Source: Gammaproteobacteria bacterium
GTDB taxonomy: Bacteria > Pseudomonadota > Gammaproteobacteria > Poriferisulfidales > GCA-002705445
Direction of reading: 5' to 3'
Length of the DNA stretch: 44,151 nucleotides
Assembly (NCBI GenBank): GCA_018674175.1
Contig: JABHAT010000018.1
Span: forward strand, 1 to 44,151
The notes under the pieces are model-generated. The model was not told the origin of the DNA. It did no database searches and saw only the letters and a program-made list of their open reading frames with translations. This document shows, piece by piece, positions 32,652-41,204 of the stretch (position 1 is the first letter of the stretch; each line of letters begins with the position of its first letter). The translations under genes and the position numbers were made by a program.

Positions 32652-33246
32652 AATAAACGTTTGAAATATATTCTAATTTATCATTAGATGATAACCCTTT
32701 TGATATAGCAATTAAATCAGAATTTAGCTTAATTACATAATGTATATTACCTGAGTTAATTCCTCCTATAAGACATATAGGAATACTTAATACTTTTTTC
32801 GCACTTACAAACGTAATTTCATTAAGGCTAGTAGCATTTCTTTTAGTTGAAGTATTATATAAGCTTCCAAAAGATACATAGGATGCACTTTTTTTTTCAG
32901 CAGATAAAGATAATTTAATATTATTGTAGCAAGAGACCCCAATAATTTTATTCTTGCCCAAAAAACTTCTCGCCGACGCAATATCAATATCTTTTGATCC
33001 AATATGTAAGCCATCTAAATTCAATTCTCTTGTTATATTAATATTATCATTTAAAACTAGAGTAGACTTATGAGTATCGCAAATTTTTTTAACTTTTTTA
33101 ATAATCTTAATATGAGAATTTGAAAAATTAGATTTAATTCTAATCTGAAATATTTTAATATTTTTATTAATCATTTTAAAAACAATATTATCTAGATCGT
33201 CAAAATTATAATTATTTTCGTCTAGAATAGCGTAAATTCCTTTCAT
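32644..33246 (-). CDS. thiE: Thiamine-phosphate synthase ThiE
   Basis: ThiE joins the pyrimidine and thiazole moieties to make thiamine phosphate. The 200-residue protein has a TIM-barrel pattern: IYAILDE, FQIRIK, LVLNDNINI, LDGLHIGSKDID, IIGVSCYN, YVSFGSLYNT(S)TK and a C-terminal IGGINSGN. It lies 4 bases after thiD and overlaps hemL by 8. It is somewhat diverged but complete. Confidence 0.93.
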   Translation of the reverse strand: MKGIYAILDENNYNFDDLDNIVFKMINKNIKIFQIRIKSNFSNSHIKIIKKVKKICDTHKSTLVLNDNINITRELNLDGLHIGSKDIDIASARSFLGKNKIIGVSCYNNIKLSLSAEKKSASYVSFGSLYNTSTKRNATSLNEITFVSAKKVLSIPICLIGGINSGNIHYVIKLNSDLIAISKGLSSNDKLEYISNVYYE

Positions 33247-33250
33247 AATT

Positions 33251-34012
33251 TTAAAAACTCCTATTTAAAAATGATTGTTTCTTCCCGGATATACTTGATT
33301 TTTTAATTGCATCTTTCATATATGAGACTGCTATTTTAATAGATGTAGGAAGCGTTTTTTTTAAACCAATGTTACATGCTAAAGCTGTTGAAAATGTACA
33401 TCCTGTACCATGATAATTTTTACTATATTTATTTATATAATAATATGAATTATTTTTTTTTATATTATTTTCAAGTTTTAATTTAATATTTTTATTTGTG
33501 ATTTCATAATCTGTAATTAATATTTTTTTAATATTTTTTTCTTTAAAATTATTGCTAATAATTTTTATCTTACTATATTCATACATATTTGGCGTAATTA
33601 TTGCAACCTTTGGATATATATTTTTAACTAAAAAATTTAAATTAGTATTAGTTGTAACTGTGTTATTGCTGCCAGTTTTAATAATAGGGTCTATAATTAT
33701 CGGTACGTTCTTAATTTTATTATTATTTATTATTTTGTAAATTTCTTTAGAGGACTGCACTGACGGCAATAAACCAATTTTTATCACATCAATTTTAAAT
33801 TCTTTAATAATTTCCTGAAAACTTTGATATATATAGTTTTTTGGCATGTGATTAATTTTAATCATTTTATTTGTATTTTGTATAGTAGTACATGTGAGTA
33901 TTGATAAGGCATGTAGCTTAAAATTTGCTGCAGTCTCTATATCTGCAACTATTCCTGCACCACCAGTTGGATCATGTCCACCAATTACTAGTATTATTTT
34001 CTTTTTTTTCAT
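33251..34012 (-). CDS. thiD: Hydroxymethylpyrimidine/phosphomethylpyrimidine kinase ThiD
   Basis: ThiD phosphorylates hydroxymethylpyrimidine twice for thiamine synthesis or salvage. The 253-residue protein has GGHDPTGGAGIVADIETAA, the TCTTIQNT segment, IDPIIKTGS, ITPN, and the anion-hole motif KNYHGTGCTFSTALA. It begins the thiD-thiE-hemL run and is divergent from the PfkB kinase gene across an 81-base gap. The C-terminal half is unusually rich in Lys and Asn. Confidence 0.95.
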   Translation of the reverse strand: MKKKKIILVIGGHDPTGGAGIVADIETAANFKLHALSILTCTTIQNTNKMIKINHMPKNYIYQSFQEIIKEFKIDVIKIGLLPSVQSSKEIYKIINNNKIKNVPIIIDPIIKTGSNNTVTTNTNLNFLVKNIYPKVAIITPNMYEYSKIKIISNNFKEKNIKKILITDYEITNKNIKLKLENNIKKNNSYYYINKYSKNYHGTGCTFSTALACNIGLKKTLPTSIKIAVSYMKDAIKKSSISGKKQSFLNRSF

Positions 34013-34093
34013 TTTTTTGTAAAAAAACTTTATATATTTAACTCATAGTATATTATAGCTGAAATTAAATTAATAAATAATTCTGGAGATTTT

Positions 34094-34999
34094 ATGACAG
34101 CAGTAGTATGCGGCTCTTTTGCTTATGATAATATTTTAAACTTTGAAGGTAAATTTGAAGATCATTTAATTAGCTCAGAATTAAATAATATTAATATCTC
34201 TTTTTTATGCACAAATATGAGAAGAGAATATGGTGGTTGTGCTGGAAATATTATTTATAACCTAGTAAGTATAGGAGCAGATGCTTTTTCAATAGGAACT
34301 ATGGGAAGTGATGCGGGGCCTTATATAGAGTGGATGAGAAAAAATAATATAAATACAGATTATATTGAAATTATAAAAGATAGTTACACTGCTCAAGCAT
34401 ATATAACAACAGATCGAAATGCTAATCAAATTACAACATTTCACCCAGGTGCAATGCAATACTCAAATCAAATTAAAATTCCTGATAATGATTCTGTAAC
34501 ACTAGGTTTAATATCTCCTGATGGTAGAGACGGCATGATTGATCATGCGAAGCAATTGATAGAAATGAAAGTACCATACGTTTTTGATCCAGGACAAGGC
34601 ATGCCAATGTTTAATAAAGATGAATTAAATTTTTTCTCAGATAATGCATCATGGATCATAATGAATGATTATGAATTCAAAATGTATAATGAAATAACAG
34701 GGCATACTCCATCAGATATAATTTCAAATAATAAAGTTTTAGTTGTAACAGATGGTGACAATGGCTCAAATATTTTTACTATAGATAAAAAACTAAATAT
34801 ATCTACACCTAAAGTCGAAGACCCAAAAGATCCAACAGGTTGTGGAGATGCTTATAGAGCAGGAATTATTTATGGGATAATGAAAGACATGCCTCTTGAA
34901 AAAATTGGCGAGCTTTCCTCTGAATTAGGAGCTTTAAAAGTCAAAAGCTTTGGGACTCAAAATCATACTATCGACAATAATATTAAAAAACTTCTATAG
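34094..34999 (+). CDS. PfkB-family (ribokinase/adenosine kinase-like) sugar or nucleoside kinase
   Basis: The 301-residue protein has the PfkB N-terminal glycine signature GGCAGNIIYNL and the C-terminal ATP-site signature DPTGCGDAYRAG with the catalytic Asp. It opens with AVVCGSFAYDNIL. This subgroup is often annotated as adenosine kinase in Proteobacteria, but the substrate cannot be read from the sequence. GGAG lies seven bases before the ATG. The gene is flanked by thiD (divergent) and a HAD phosphatase (convergent, 2-base gap), and neither suggests a pathway. Confidence 0.88.
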   Translation: MTAVVCGSFAYDNILNFEGKFEDHLISSELNNINISFLCTNMRREYGGCAGNIIYNLVSIGADAFSIGTMGSDAGPYIEWMRKNNINTDYIEIIKDSYTAQAYITTDRNANQITTFHPGAMQYSNQIKIPDNDSVTLGLISPDGRDGMIDHAKQLIEMKVPYVFDPGQGMPMFNKDELNFFSDNASWIIMNDYEFKMYNEITGHTPSDIISNNKVLVVTDGDNGSNIFTIDKKLNISTPKVEDPKDPTGCGDAYRAGIIYGIMKDMPLEKIGELSSELGALKVKSFGTQNHTIDNNIKKLL

Positions 35000-35001
35000 A
35001 A

Positions 35002-35658
35002 CTATCTTAGGCTTATGATTTCCCAGCTATTCTTTACACAAATTCTATTTAAAGTTTCATCTGGGTCTACAGCAACCGGTTTTGTGCAATATTCCAAAAG
35101 CTTCAAATCATTATGCGAATCTGTGTAAAAATAAATTTCATCGTGATCTGAAAGATTATTTTTTTTAATCCATTCTTTGACTTTGTAAACTTTTCCTTCT
35201 TGGAAGCACGGCTCGCCTTGTAAATTTCCTGTAAATTTATTATCAATAAATTCTGGTTCACTTGCTAATAAATGTGTTATTTTAAAAAAATTAGCTGACA
35301 CTTTAGATATAAATGAATTTGTTGCTGTAACAATAGCTACAATATCTCCATTTTTTTTATGGTGATTTACAAGATCTATAGCTTTAGGAAGAACTAATGG
35401 AAGTATTTTCTCATTAAAAAATTTTTCCCTAATTTCTAATAAAGTTTTGTAGCTATATTTTGTTAACGGTTCATATGAAAATAAAGCAAATTCCTTAGGG
35501 CATAAGGTGCCTTTCTTGTATTTCTCAAAAAACATATTATTTTTTTCTTTGTAAGATTTTGAATCGACATAATTATTTTCAACTAAATAATTACCCCATT
35601 CGTGATCACTGTCGCCTTTAATCAGAGTGTTGTCTAAATCAAAAAGTGCTATATTCAT
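35002..35658 (-). CDS. HAD-IB family phosphatase (SerB-like)
   Basis: The 218-residue protein has the HAD motif I FDLDNTL with nucleophile Asp7 and acid/base Asp9. VAIVTATN is motif II, and motif IV is FYTDSHNDLKLLEY. An all-helical cap lies between motifs I and II. It belongs to the HAD-IB group that includes SerB and related proteins of uncertain substrate. A HAD-IB gene next to rppH is also known from Pseudomonas. It is divergent from rppH with a 69-base gap. Confidence 0.9.
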   Translation of the reverse strand: MNIALFDLDNTLIKGDSDHEWGNYLVENNYVDSKSYKEKNNMFFEKYKKGTLCPKEFALFSYEPLTKYSYKTLLEIREKFFNEKILPLVLPKAIDLVNHHKKNGDIVAIVTATNSFISKVSANFFKITHLLASEPEFIDNKFTGNLQGEPCFQEGKVYKVKEWIKKNNLSDHDEIYFYTDSHNDLKLLEYCTKPVAVDPDETLNRICVKNSWEIISLR

Positions 35659-35727
35659 AATCTTTATTTTATAACATATCTAATATAATATATATTTATA
35701 AATTAATAATTTTAAGTAGTGATTAGT

Positions 35728-36201
35728 ATGATTGATAAAGATGGTTATAGAAAAAATATTGGAATTATCTTATGTAATTCAGAAAATGAATTATTAATTT
35801 GCAAGAGATTAAAAGAAGACTCTTGGCAGTTCCCTCAGGGCGGTTTTGAAAAAAATGAGTCGTCTGAGAACGCAATGTTTAGAGAATTATTTGAAGAAAT
35901 TGGGTTGCAAAAAAATGATATTGTTATTCTCGGAAAAACAAAGAAATGGTTAAAATATGATCTTCCAAAAAAGTATCAAAGAAAAACTAACAATCAGCTT
36001 TGTATCGGTCAAAAACAAATATGGTTTTTATTAAGATTAGTATCTAACGACCAAAGTATAAATTTGTGTACATCTAAAAAGCCAGAATTTGATGGCTGGG
36101 AATGGGTCTCTGCAAAAAAGCCTTTAGAAATCGTTATTAGCTTTAAAAAAAATGTTTATATTAAAGCTTTAAATGAGCTTCTACCAATTATCAAAAATTA
36201 A
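35728..36201 (+). CDS. rppH: RNA pyrophosphohydrolase RppH
   Basis: RppH removes pyrophosphate from 5' triphosphate mRNA ends and so triggers RNase E decay. I use ATG 35728 (MIDKDGYRKNIGI), which matches the family start and gives 157 residues; a GTG at 35719 is in frame but adds an unsupported MIS. The WQFPQGG motif precedes the Nudix box, with GGFEKNESSENAMFRELFEEIGL. CIGQKQIWFLLRL is a further RppH hallmark. Its stop overlaps the convergent hemJ stop by 4 bases. Confidence 0.95.
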   Translation: MIDKDGYRKNIGIILCNSENELLICKRLKEDSWQFPQGGFEKNESSENAMFRELFEEIGLQKNDIVILGKTKKWLKYDLPKKYQRKTNNQLCIGQKQIWFLLRLVSNDQSINLCTSKKPEFDGWEWVSAKKPLEIVISFKKNVYIKALNELLPIIKN

Positions 36202-36623
36202 GTAAAAGGTTTATAAACGACCAGTATAACAACTAATATTAATATAACTACAGGGAACTCATTAAACCACCTGAACCAAATGTGAGAATGTTTGTTTTTA
36301 TTTTCTGCAAAATCTTTATATATATTAACGCACCATATATGGTAAAAAATTAAAATAACTACTAATATAAATTTTAGTGCAAGCCATGTTTGGTCTAAAT
36401 AAGCAGGCAAATAGAGGTAAGTCAGAAAAAAACCAAAAGCAACAGTTAAAATCGCGCTAGGAGTCATGATTCCATAAAGTAATTTTCTTTCCATAATGAC
36501 AAACCTGTCGAGACTTAATTTGTCCTCAGTCATTGCATGATAAACAAATAATCTGGGTAAATAAAAAAGACCAGCAAACCAAGCTGTCATAAAAATTATA
36601 TGTAATGTTTTTAGTAGCATCAT
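36198..36623 (-). CDS. hemJ: Protoporphyrinogen IX oxidase HemJ
   Basis: HemJ oxidises protoporphyrinogen IX to protoporphyrin IX in the inner membrane, the penultimate step of haem synthesis. The 141-residue protein has about four membrane helices, with LKTLHIIFMTAWFAGLFYLPRLFVYHA near the start holding the conserved His and the family core. The TWLALKFILV helix carries the conserved Lys, and the FRWFNEFP loop follows. I chose ATG 36623; ATGs at 36632 and 36620 are alternatives. Divergent from nth. Confidence 0.92.
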   Translation of the reverse strand: MMLLKTLHIIFMTAWFAGLFYLPRLFVYHAMTEDKLSLDRFVIMERKLLYGIMTPSAILTVAFGFFLTYLYLPAYLDQTWLALKFILVVILIFYHIWCVNIYKDFAENKNKHSHIWFRWFNEFPVVILILVVILVVYKPFT

Positions 36624-36646
36624 ATTTATCATTATATGTATAATTA
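36608..36646. repeat. Direct repeat, copy 1: hemJ start region
   Basis: This 39-base stretch covers the first hemJ codons and its upstream leader. It matches 37424-37462 at 34 of 39 positions, including an identical 17-base block, cattatatgtataatta. The partner copy lies beyond nth in the same orientation. Confidence 0.7.
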
Positions 36647-36729
36647 CTAGTAAATTAATAGGCAAAATTTAAAAAAAAACTAAATCTTAGTAAATTGTTA
36701 TTTTGACAAAAAAATGGACGTATTGAAAA

Positions 36730-37383
36730 ATGAGAAGAAATGAGCGCGCTAGGCTAATTTTGAAAATTTTAAATAAGATTTACCCGAGAACTCCAATTCC
36801 TTTAAATCATAATAATAATTATGAGCTACTAGTATCTGTATTGCTAAGTGCTCAATGCACAGATAAAAGAGTGAACGAAGTTACTCCAATTTTATTTAAA
36901 GAGGCAAACAATGCTTTGAAAATGAAGGATATATCAGTTGATACAATATATAACATTGTTCGACCATGCGGACTTGGCCCTAAAAAATCCAAAGCTATTA
37001 AAAATTTATCGTTAATTCTCGCAGATAAATTTCATGGAGAGGTTCCAGAAAGTTTTTTGGAGTTAGAGAAATTACCGGGAGTAGGTCATAAAACCGCAAG
37101 CGTAGTAATGTCACAAGGTTTTAATCACCCAGCTTTTCCTGTAGATACACATATACATAGATTATCTCAAAGATGGGGTCTAACAAGCGGGAAAAACGTT
37201 GTTCAAACAGAAAAGGATTTAAAGATGTTGTTTCCAAAAAAATCATGGAATAAATTACACCTCCAGATAATTTTCTACGGAAGAGAATTTTGCAAAGCTA
37301 GAAGTTGCTATGGGATACAATGTCAAATATGCACTAAGTGCTATCCGAATAGAAAAAAAGCCTTTATAGCAAAGAAAGCTTAA
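36730..37383 (+). CDS. nth: Endonuclease III (base-excision DNA glycosylase/AP lyase)
   Basis: Nth removes oxidised pyrimidines and cuts abasic sites. The 217-residue protein has the helix-hairpin-helix LEKLPGVGHKTASVV with catalytic Lys121 and FPVDTHIHRL with Asp139, matching E. coli Lys120 and Asp138. The C-terminal iron-sulfur loop is odd. Cysteines are at 188, 193, 198, 201 and 204, whereas the family pattern C-x6-C-x2-C-x5-C predicts 188, 195, 198 and 204. Position 195 is Gly, so Cys193 or Cys201 must supply the missing ligand. It sits between hemJ and argC, flanked by a short direct repeat. Confidence 0.95.
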   Translation: MRRNERARLILKILNKIYPRTPIPLNHNNNYELLVSVLLSAQCTDKRVNEVTPILFKEANNALKMKDISVDTIYNIVRPCGLGPKKSKAIKNLSLILADKFHGEVPESFLELEKLPGVGHKTASVVMSQGFNHPAFPVDTHIHRLSQRWGLTSGKNVVQTEKDLKMLFPKKSWNKLHLQIIFYGREFCKARSCYGIQCQICTKCYPNRKKAFIAKKA

Positions 37384-37423
37384 TTATATATAAAATAAAT
37401 ACATAAAGTAAAATTAGATGATT

Positions 37424-37462
37424 TTTTTAATAGCATCATGCTTGGCATTATATGTATAATTA
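37424..37462. repeat. Direct repeat, copy 2: truncated duplicate of the hemJ 5' end
   Basis: On the minus strand this copy reads M-P-S-M-M-L-L-K-K-I-I-stop, against M-I-N-M-M-L-L-K-T-L-H-I in hemJ. The ATG pattern and leader are kept but the frame closes after a few codons, so it is a non-coding scrap. It lies in the 118-base gap between nth and argC. Confidence 0.7.
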
Positions 37463-37501
37463 TAATTAATTTTTAAAAAATATTAATGCGAGATGTGTAA
37501 A

Positions 37502-38518
37502 ATGTTAAAAATAGCGGTCATTGGTGCTTCAGGATTTACTGGAGTCGAACTAGTAAAATTACTAAAAAAACATCCAATGCAGAGAAAAATTGATTTATAT
37601 TCATTCGGTAATGCGGGAAAGAAAATAAAAGATTTCTCTGATCAATTAAGTGATTACGAAGATATTCTTAAAGATTTTTCAAAGATTATTTATGATGATT
37701 ATGATCTTGTTTTTTTTGCGTGCCCCAATGGAACTGCAATGAATGCGTACAGTGATATAAATAAATCAAATGTAAGGATGGTAGATTTAGCTGCAGATTA
37801 CAGATTAGATGATGGTAAAATTTGGGAGAAATATTACAAGATAAAACACAAGAGCCCTGAAATACTCTCTAAAACAATATATGGATTAACTGAAATAAAT
37901 AGAAATGAAATTAAAGATGCTAAGATTGTTGCAAATCCAGGCTGTTACCCAACTGCAGCTATATTGTCTTTGTATCCGCTTCTTAAAAATAATTTAATAA
38001 AAGAAGATAGAATAATCATAGATGCAAAATCTGGATATAGTGGTGCAGGAAGAGAAAAAATAGAATCTGGTTTGAGTGAAAAGATTAAAGATAATTTTAT
38101 CCCTTATAATTTTTATAATCACAGGCATTTTCCAGAGATTACGCAAGAACTTAATAAGGCTAGAGATAGCAATATTGAGGTAATATTTTCACCACATATT
38201 TTGCCAATATATAGAGGGATTTTGGAAACAATATACGTAGACCTAAAAGATAATTTTAGTCATAAAGATATTATTAAAATTTATAAAGATTTTTATATAG
38301 GAGAAAATTTTGTAAAAATAGATGAATCTGGCTTTACAGATATTTCTGATGTTATTAATACAAATAATATTAAGCTTTCTTTCCATCTTGGAGAAAATAA
38401 TAAACTTACTATTATTTCAGCAATAGATAATTTACTAAAAGGCGCGGCTGGACAAGCTGTACAGAATATGAATGTAATGTTTGGGTATGATGAATTAACT
38501 GCGCTTACAAATGAGTAA
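37502..38518 (+). CDS. argC: N-acetyl-gamma-glutamyl-phosphate reductase ArgC
   Basis: ArgC is the third step of arginine synthesis. From ATG 37502 (MLKIAVIGASGFTGVEL) it is 338 residues; an in-frame ATG at 37493 adds MCK and cannot be excluded. Motifs are the Rossmann GASGFTG, VDLAADYRL, the catalytic cysteine in VANPGCYPTAA, and GYSGAGRE followed by the HRHFPEI segment with the conserved His. It overlaps the next gene by 8 bases, as if co-translated. Confidence 0.95.
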   Translation: MLKIAVIGASGFTGVELVKLLKKHPMQRKIDLYSFGNAGKKIKDFSDQLSDYEDILKDFSKIIYDDYDLVFFACPNGTAMNAYSDINKSNVRMVDLAADYRLDDGKIWEKYYKIKHKSPEILSKTIYGLTEINRNEIKDAKIVANPGCYPTAAILSLYPLLKNNLIKEDRIIIDAKSGYSGAGREKIESGLSEKIKDNFIPYNFYNHRHFPEITQELNKARDSNIEVIFSPHILPIYRGILETIYVDLKDNFSHKDIIKIYKDFYIGENFVKIDESGFTDISDVINTNNIKLSFHLGENNKLTIISAIDNLLKGAAGQAVQNMNVMFGYDELTALTNE

Positions 38519-39254
38519 AAATTTTTTAAAAAAAGATGTTTTATATGTTTTAAGTAAAAAAACTATTTATATAAGATATATTATTGTATTCATTCTAGTA
38601 ATTTTTTTATCTTATCTTTATACTATTTATGAAAATAAAAGTATTATCGATAACTCAAAGATTGTTCACTATAGAAATATAGAATTAAATAAAAAAATTA
38701 CATTATTAGAGAAATATTTAAAAGAAAATGAATCTAAGATAATAAAGTATAAAAAAGATAATCATGAGCTAAATAGTTCATTTAATAAATACACAGAAGC
38801 AATAAAATTTAATTTAGCAACTGCAGAAGAGATAAAGTATTCCTTGTTTTTAAAAGATGAAAAAATATTACAACTTGAAAGAGAAGTTAATTATTATAAA
38901 TTTATTGCTAGCTCTAAGAATAAAAAAGATACTATTTCAATTGAGAATTTTAAAGTAAGTTTATCCAAGAAAGATAATTCTATTGATTATAATTTTTTAT
39001 TATTATCAAATAGTAATAAGTCAAACATTTCAGGAACCTTCAGCTTTTATTATGACGCCATAATGTTAGATTCTAATGAAAAAATTGTAAGAAAAAAACT
39101 TATTATAAAAAAAACAAAGTTGAATTTCAAAAATTATTTACAGTTAAATGGTAAAATAATAATTCCTGATAATCATAAAATTAACGTTTTGTATTTAGAT
39201 GTTAAATGTAATGGTAAGATATATAATCATAAACATGAATTTATAAAGTTTTGA
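38511..39254 (+). CDS. DUF6776-like membrane-anchored coiled-coil protein
   Basis: The 247-residue protein has a basic N-terminus, one membrane helix (about 22-39), a predicted coiled coil of about 85 residues (EKYLKENESK through QLEREVNYYK) and a C-terminal beta-rich domain from about 140. The order argC-this gene-bactofilin-erpA matches the position of DUF6776 proteins in Pseudomonas-like genomes. The name rests on position and architecture; no function is known. It is probably periplasmic and may work with the bactofilin. Confidence 0.65.
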   Translation: MSKNFLKKDVLYVLSKKTIYIRYIIVFILVIFLSYLYTIYENKSIIDNSKIVHYRNIELNKKITLLEKYLKENESKIIKYKKDNHELNSSFNKYTEAIKFNLATAEEIKYSLFLKDEKILQLEREVNYYKFIASSKNKKDTISIENFKVSLSKKDNSIDYNFLLLSNSNKSNISGTFSFYYDAIMLDSNEKIVRKKLIIKKTKLNFKNYLQLNGKIIIPDNHKINVLYLDVKCNGKIYNHKHEFIKF

Positions 39255-39268
39255 GGTAAAAACTATAT

Positions 39269-39676
39269 ATGTCGAATAAAATTAATACTCTAATTGGCTC
39301 AGATATCGTTATTAAGGGCGACATAATATACAATGGAACTGTACATGTTGAGGCTTCTGTTGAAGGATCTTTAATATCTAGTAAAAATAAAGAATCTAAA
39401 CTGTATATCAACAAATCTTCTGTTATAAGAGGTTTTGTAGATGCTTCAAATGTTGCTATAAATGGCACAGTTTATGGAAATGTCTATGTTTATGATCTTC
39501 TACAATTAGGCTCAGATGCCTTTATTAAGGGAAATATCTACTATAAATCCATAGAAATGGAAGTGGGCGCAAAAATTGACGGTAGATTAGTAGTTTGTGA
39601 TTCAAAAGAAGAATTGGACCTACACAAAATAGATATTGAATCTAAGGGAAATAGTACTACAATTAAGGGTAATTAA
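39269..39676 (+). CDS. Bactofilin
   Basis: Bactofilins polymerise into membrane-bound filaments that position wall enzymes. The 135-residue protein has a short N-terminal tail and a compact beta-helix of repeated hydrophobic-Gly-Asn/Asp steps (DIVIKGDIIYNGTVHVEASVEGSL through GAKIDGRLVV). The charged tail after residue 110 is typical. In several bacteria a bactofilin is paired with an M23 peptidase, and one lies nearby at 41205-42461. Confidence 0.93.
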   Translation: MSNKINTLIGSDIVIKGDIIYNGTVHVEASVEGSLISSKNKESKLYINKSSVIRGFVDASNVAINGTVYGNVYVYDLLQLGSDAFIKGNIYYKSIEMEVGAKIDGRLVVCDSKEELDLHKIDIESKGNSTTIKGN

Positions 39677-39697
39677 AGAATTATTGGAGAAAGAGAA

Positions 39698-40069
39698 GTG
39701 TCAGAATCATCACAAGTAGACTTAACTAGTTACGAGAATAGCGATTTATTAGTATTTACAGATGCAGCAGCTAGTAAAGTCAAGGATCTAATAGAAGAAG
39801 AAAGAAATGATGCCTTAAAACTAAGAGTATTTGTTTCTGGTGGTGGATGCTCGGGATTTCAATATGGTTTCACTTTTGATGAAAAAATTCAAGACGGTGA
39901 TACTAAAGTTGAAAAAAATGGCGTGACACTTTTAGTTGATCCCATGAGTTTTCAATATCTTACTGGAGCAGAGATAGACTACAAAGAAGATCTTGAGGGT
40001 TCTCAGTTCGTAATAAAAAATCCAAATGCAACTACAACTTGCGGTTGTGGCTCGTCATTTTCTACTTAG
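39698..40069 (+). CDS. erpA: Iron-sulfur cluster insertion protein ErpA
   Basis: ErpA is an A-type carrier that inserts clusters into enzymes such as IspG and IspH. The start is GTG 39698, eight bases after GGAG (39686-39689), giving 123 residues. Conserved cysteines are Cys51 ([11 protein letters not shown]), Cys115 and Cys117 (TTCGCGSSF). FQYGF and the [15 protein letters not shown] segment distinguish it from IscA. It lies far from the isc operon, and its stop overlaps the convergent anmK stop by 8 bases. Confidence 0.97.
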   Translation: MSESSQVDLTSYENSDLLVFTDAAASKVKDLIEEERNDALKLRVFVSGGGCSGFQYGFTFDEKIQDGDTKVEKNGVTLLVDPMSFQYLTGAEIDYKEDLEGSQFVIKNPNATTTCGCGSSFST

Positions 40070-41195
40070 AAGAATAAATCTTACCTAGGATACTAGTTTT
40101 ATTTGCACCAGTTACTTTTCGGTAATCTAGTATTCTATTTTCTACTCTAGACATTGCAAGCCATGCAAATAAAGAGGACTCAACAACTTTCGGCGGCAAA
40201 CCAATTTTTTCAGTAGTATCAATAGTAATATTATTTGAAAAGATTTTATTTATTTCAGAGTGAATCTGAGAAACCATAGTTTTATTAAAAGCTCCGCCCC
40301 CACATACATATATTTCTTTACAGCCTGGGCAAAAAACTTTAATACTTTGGGCAATAGAAAAAGCAGTTAATTTTGTTAGTGTGGCAAGGATATCGCCATC
40401 ACTAAAATCTGAATTTGCCAATTTTAGCTTAGAATTAATCCAATCATCATTGAAATATTCTGTAGAAGTGCTTTTTGGAAAATTTTTTTCAAAATATTTA
40501 TCATTCATAAAAATTTCTAATAATTTTTCCGAGCAACTATATTCGCTAGACAATTTACCATCAATATCATAATCCTGATTATACTTCTTGTTAATCCAGG
40601 AATCTATTAAGGTATTCCCAGGACCAGAATCAAAACCAAATAAATTATTTATACCATCAGTCAAAAAAGATATATTTGAAATACCGCCTATATTAATGAT
40701 TATTCTCTTATCTTTATCGTTATGATTAAAAATATAATCATGAAATATTGGCGCCAGAGGAGCTCCTTCACCGCCATTAGCAATATCGTCTTGACGAAAA
40801 TCAGATACAACTTTTATATTTGTTATTTTATTTAATGTTATTGGGCAGCCTAACTGCAAAGACATATTTTTATTATTATGCTTCCCATGAGAAATTGTCT
40901 GTCCATGCATACCGATTGCAACAATACTATCCTTCTCAATATTATTTTTTAAAATTGTTTTATTTATAATATCACCATAAACTTCAGAAAGTTCTTTGTG
41001 AAGTATGTTATTTACACAATCTCTCTTTAGATTTTCATAGTTTTTTCTTATTTTACTTTTAAGATCATCTGGATAATTACCCTCATAAAAAGAAATTATT
41101 TTACAATTATTATTGTTAAAACTAAAAATTCCACAATCAATCGAATCCATACTTGTGCCAGTTAGTATGCCAATATATAAATCATCTTTTCTCAT
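40062..41195 (-). CDS. anmK: Anhydro-N-acetylmuramic acid kinase AnmK
   Basis: AnmK opens and phosphorylates anhydro-MurNAc released during wall turnover. The 377-residue protein has [14 protein letters not shown] at the N-terminus, GMHGQTISH, the [13 protein letters not shown] segment, [22 protein letters not shown] and CGGGAFN. All are typical of the family. Situated between erpA and an M23 peptidase gene, as in Pseudomonas. Together with Mpl it points to active peptidoglycan recycling. Confidence 0.97.
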   Translation of the reverse strand: MRKDDLYIGILTGTSMDSIDCGIFSFNNNNCKIISFYEGNYPDDLKSKIRKNYENLKRDCVNNILHKELSEVYGDIINKTILKNNIEKDSIVAIGMHGQTISHGKHNNKNMSLQLGCPITLNKITNIKVVSDFRQDDIANGGEGAPLAPIFHDYIFNHNDKDKRIIINIGGISNISFLTDGINNLFGFDSGPGNTLIDSWINKKYNQDYDIDGKLSSEYSCSEKLLEIFMNDKYFEKNFPKSTSTEYFNDDWINSKLKLANSDFSDGDILATLTKLTAFSIAQSIKVFCPGCKEIYVCGGGAFNKTMVSQIHSEINKIFSNNITIDTTEKIGLPPKVVESSLFAWLAMSRVENRILDYRKVTGANKTSILGKIYSSK

Positions 41196-41204
41196 AGTTT
41201 TTAT

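Noticed and set aside
36703-36708. Perfect TTGACA upstream of nth
   Set aside because: No -10 element lies 16-18 bases downstream before the coding start, so it is probably chance.
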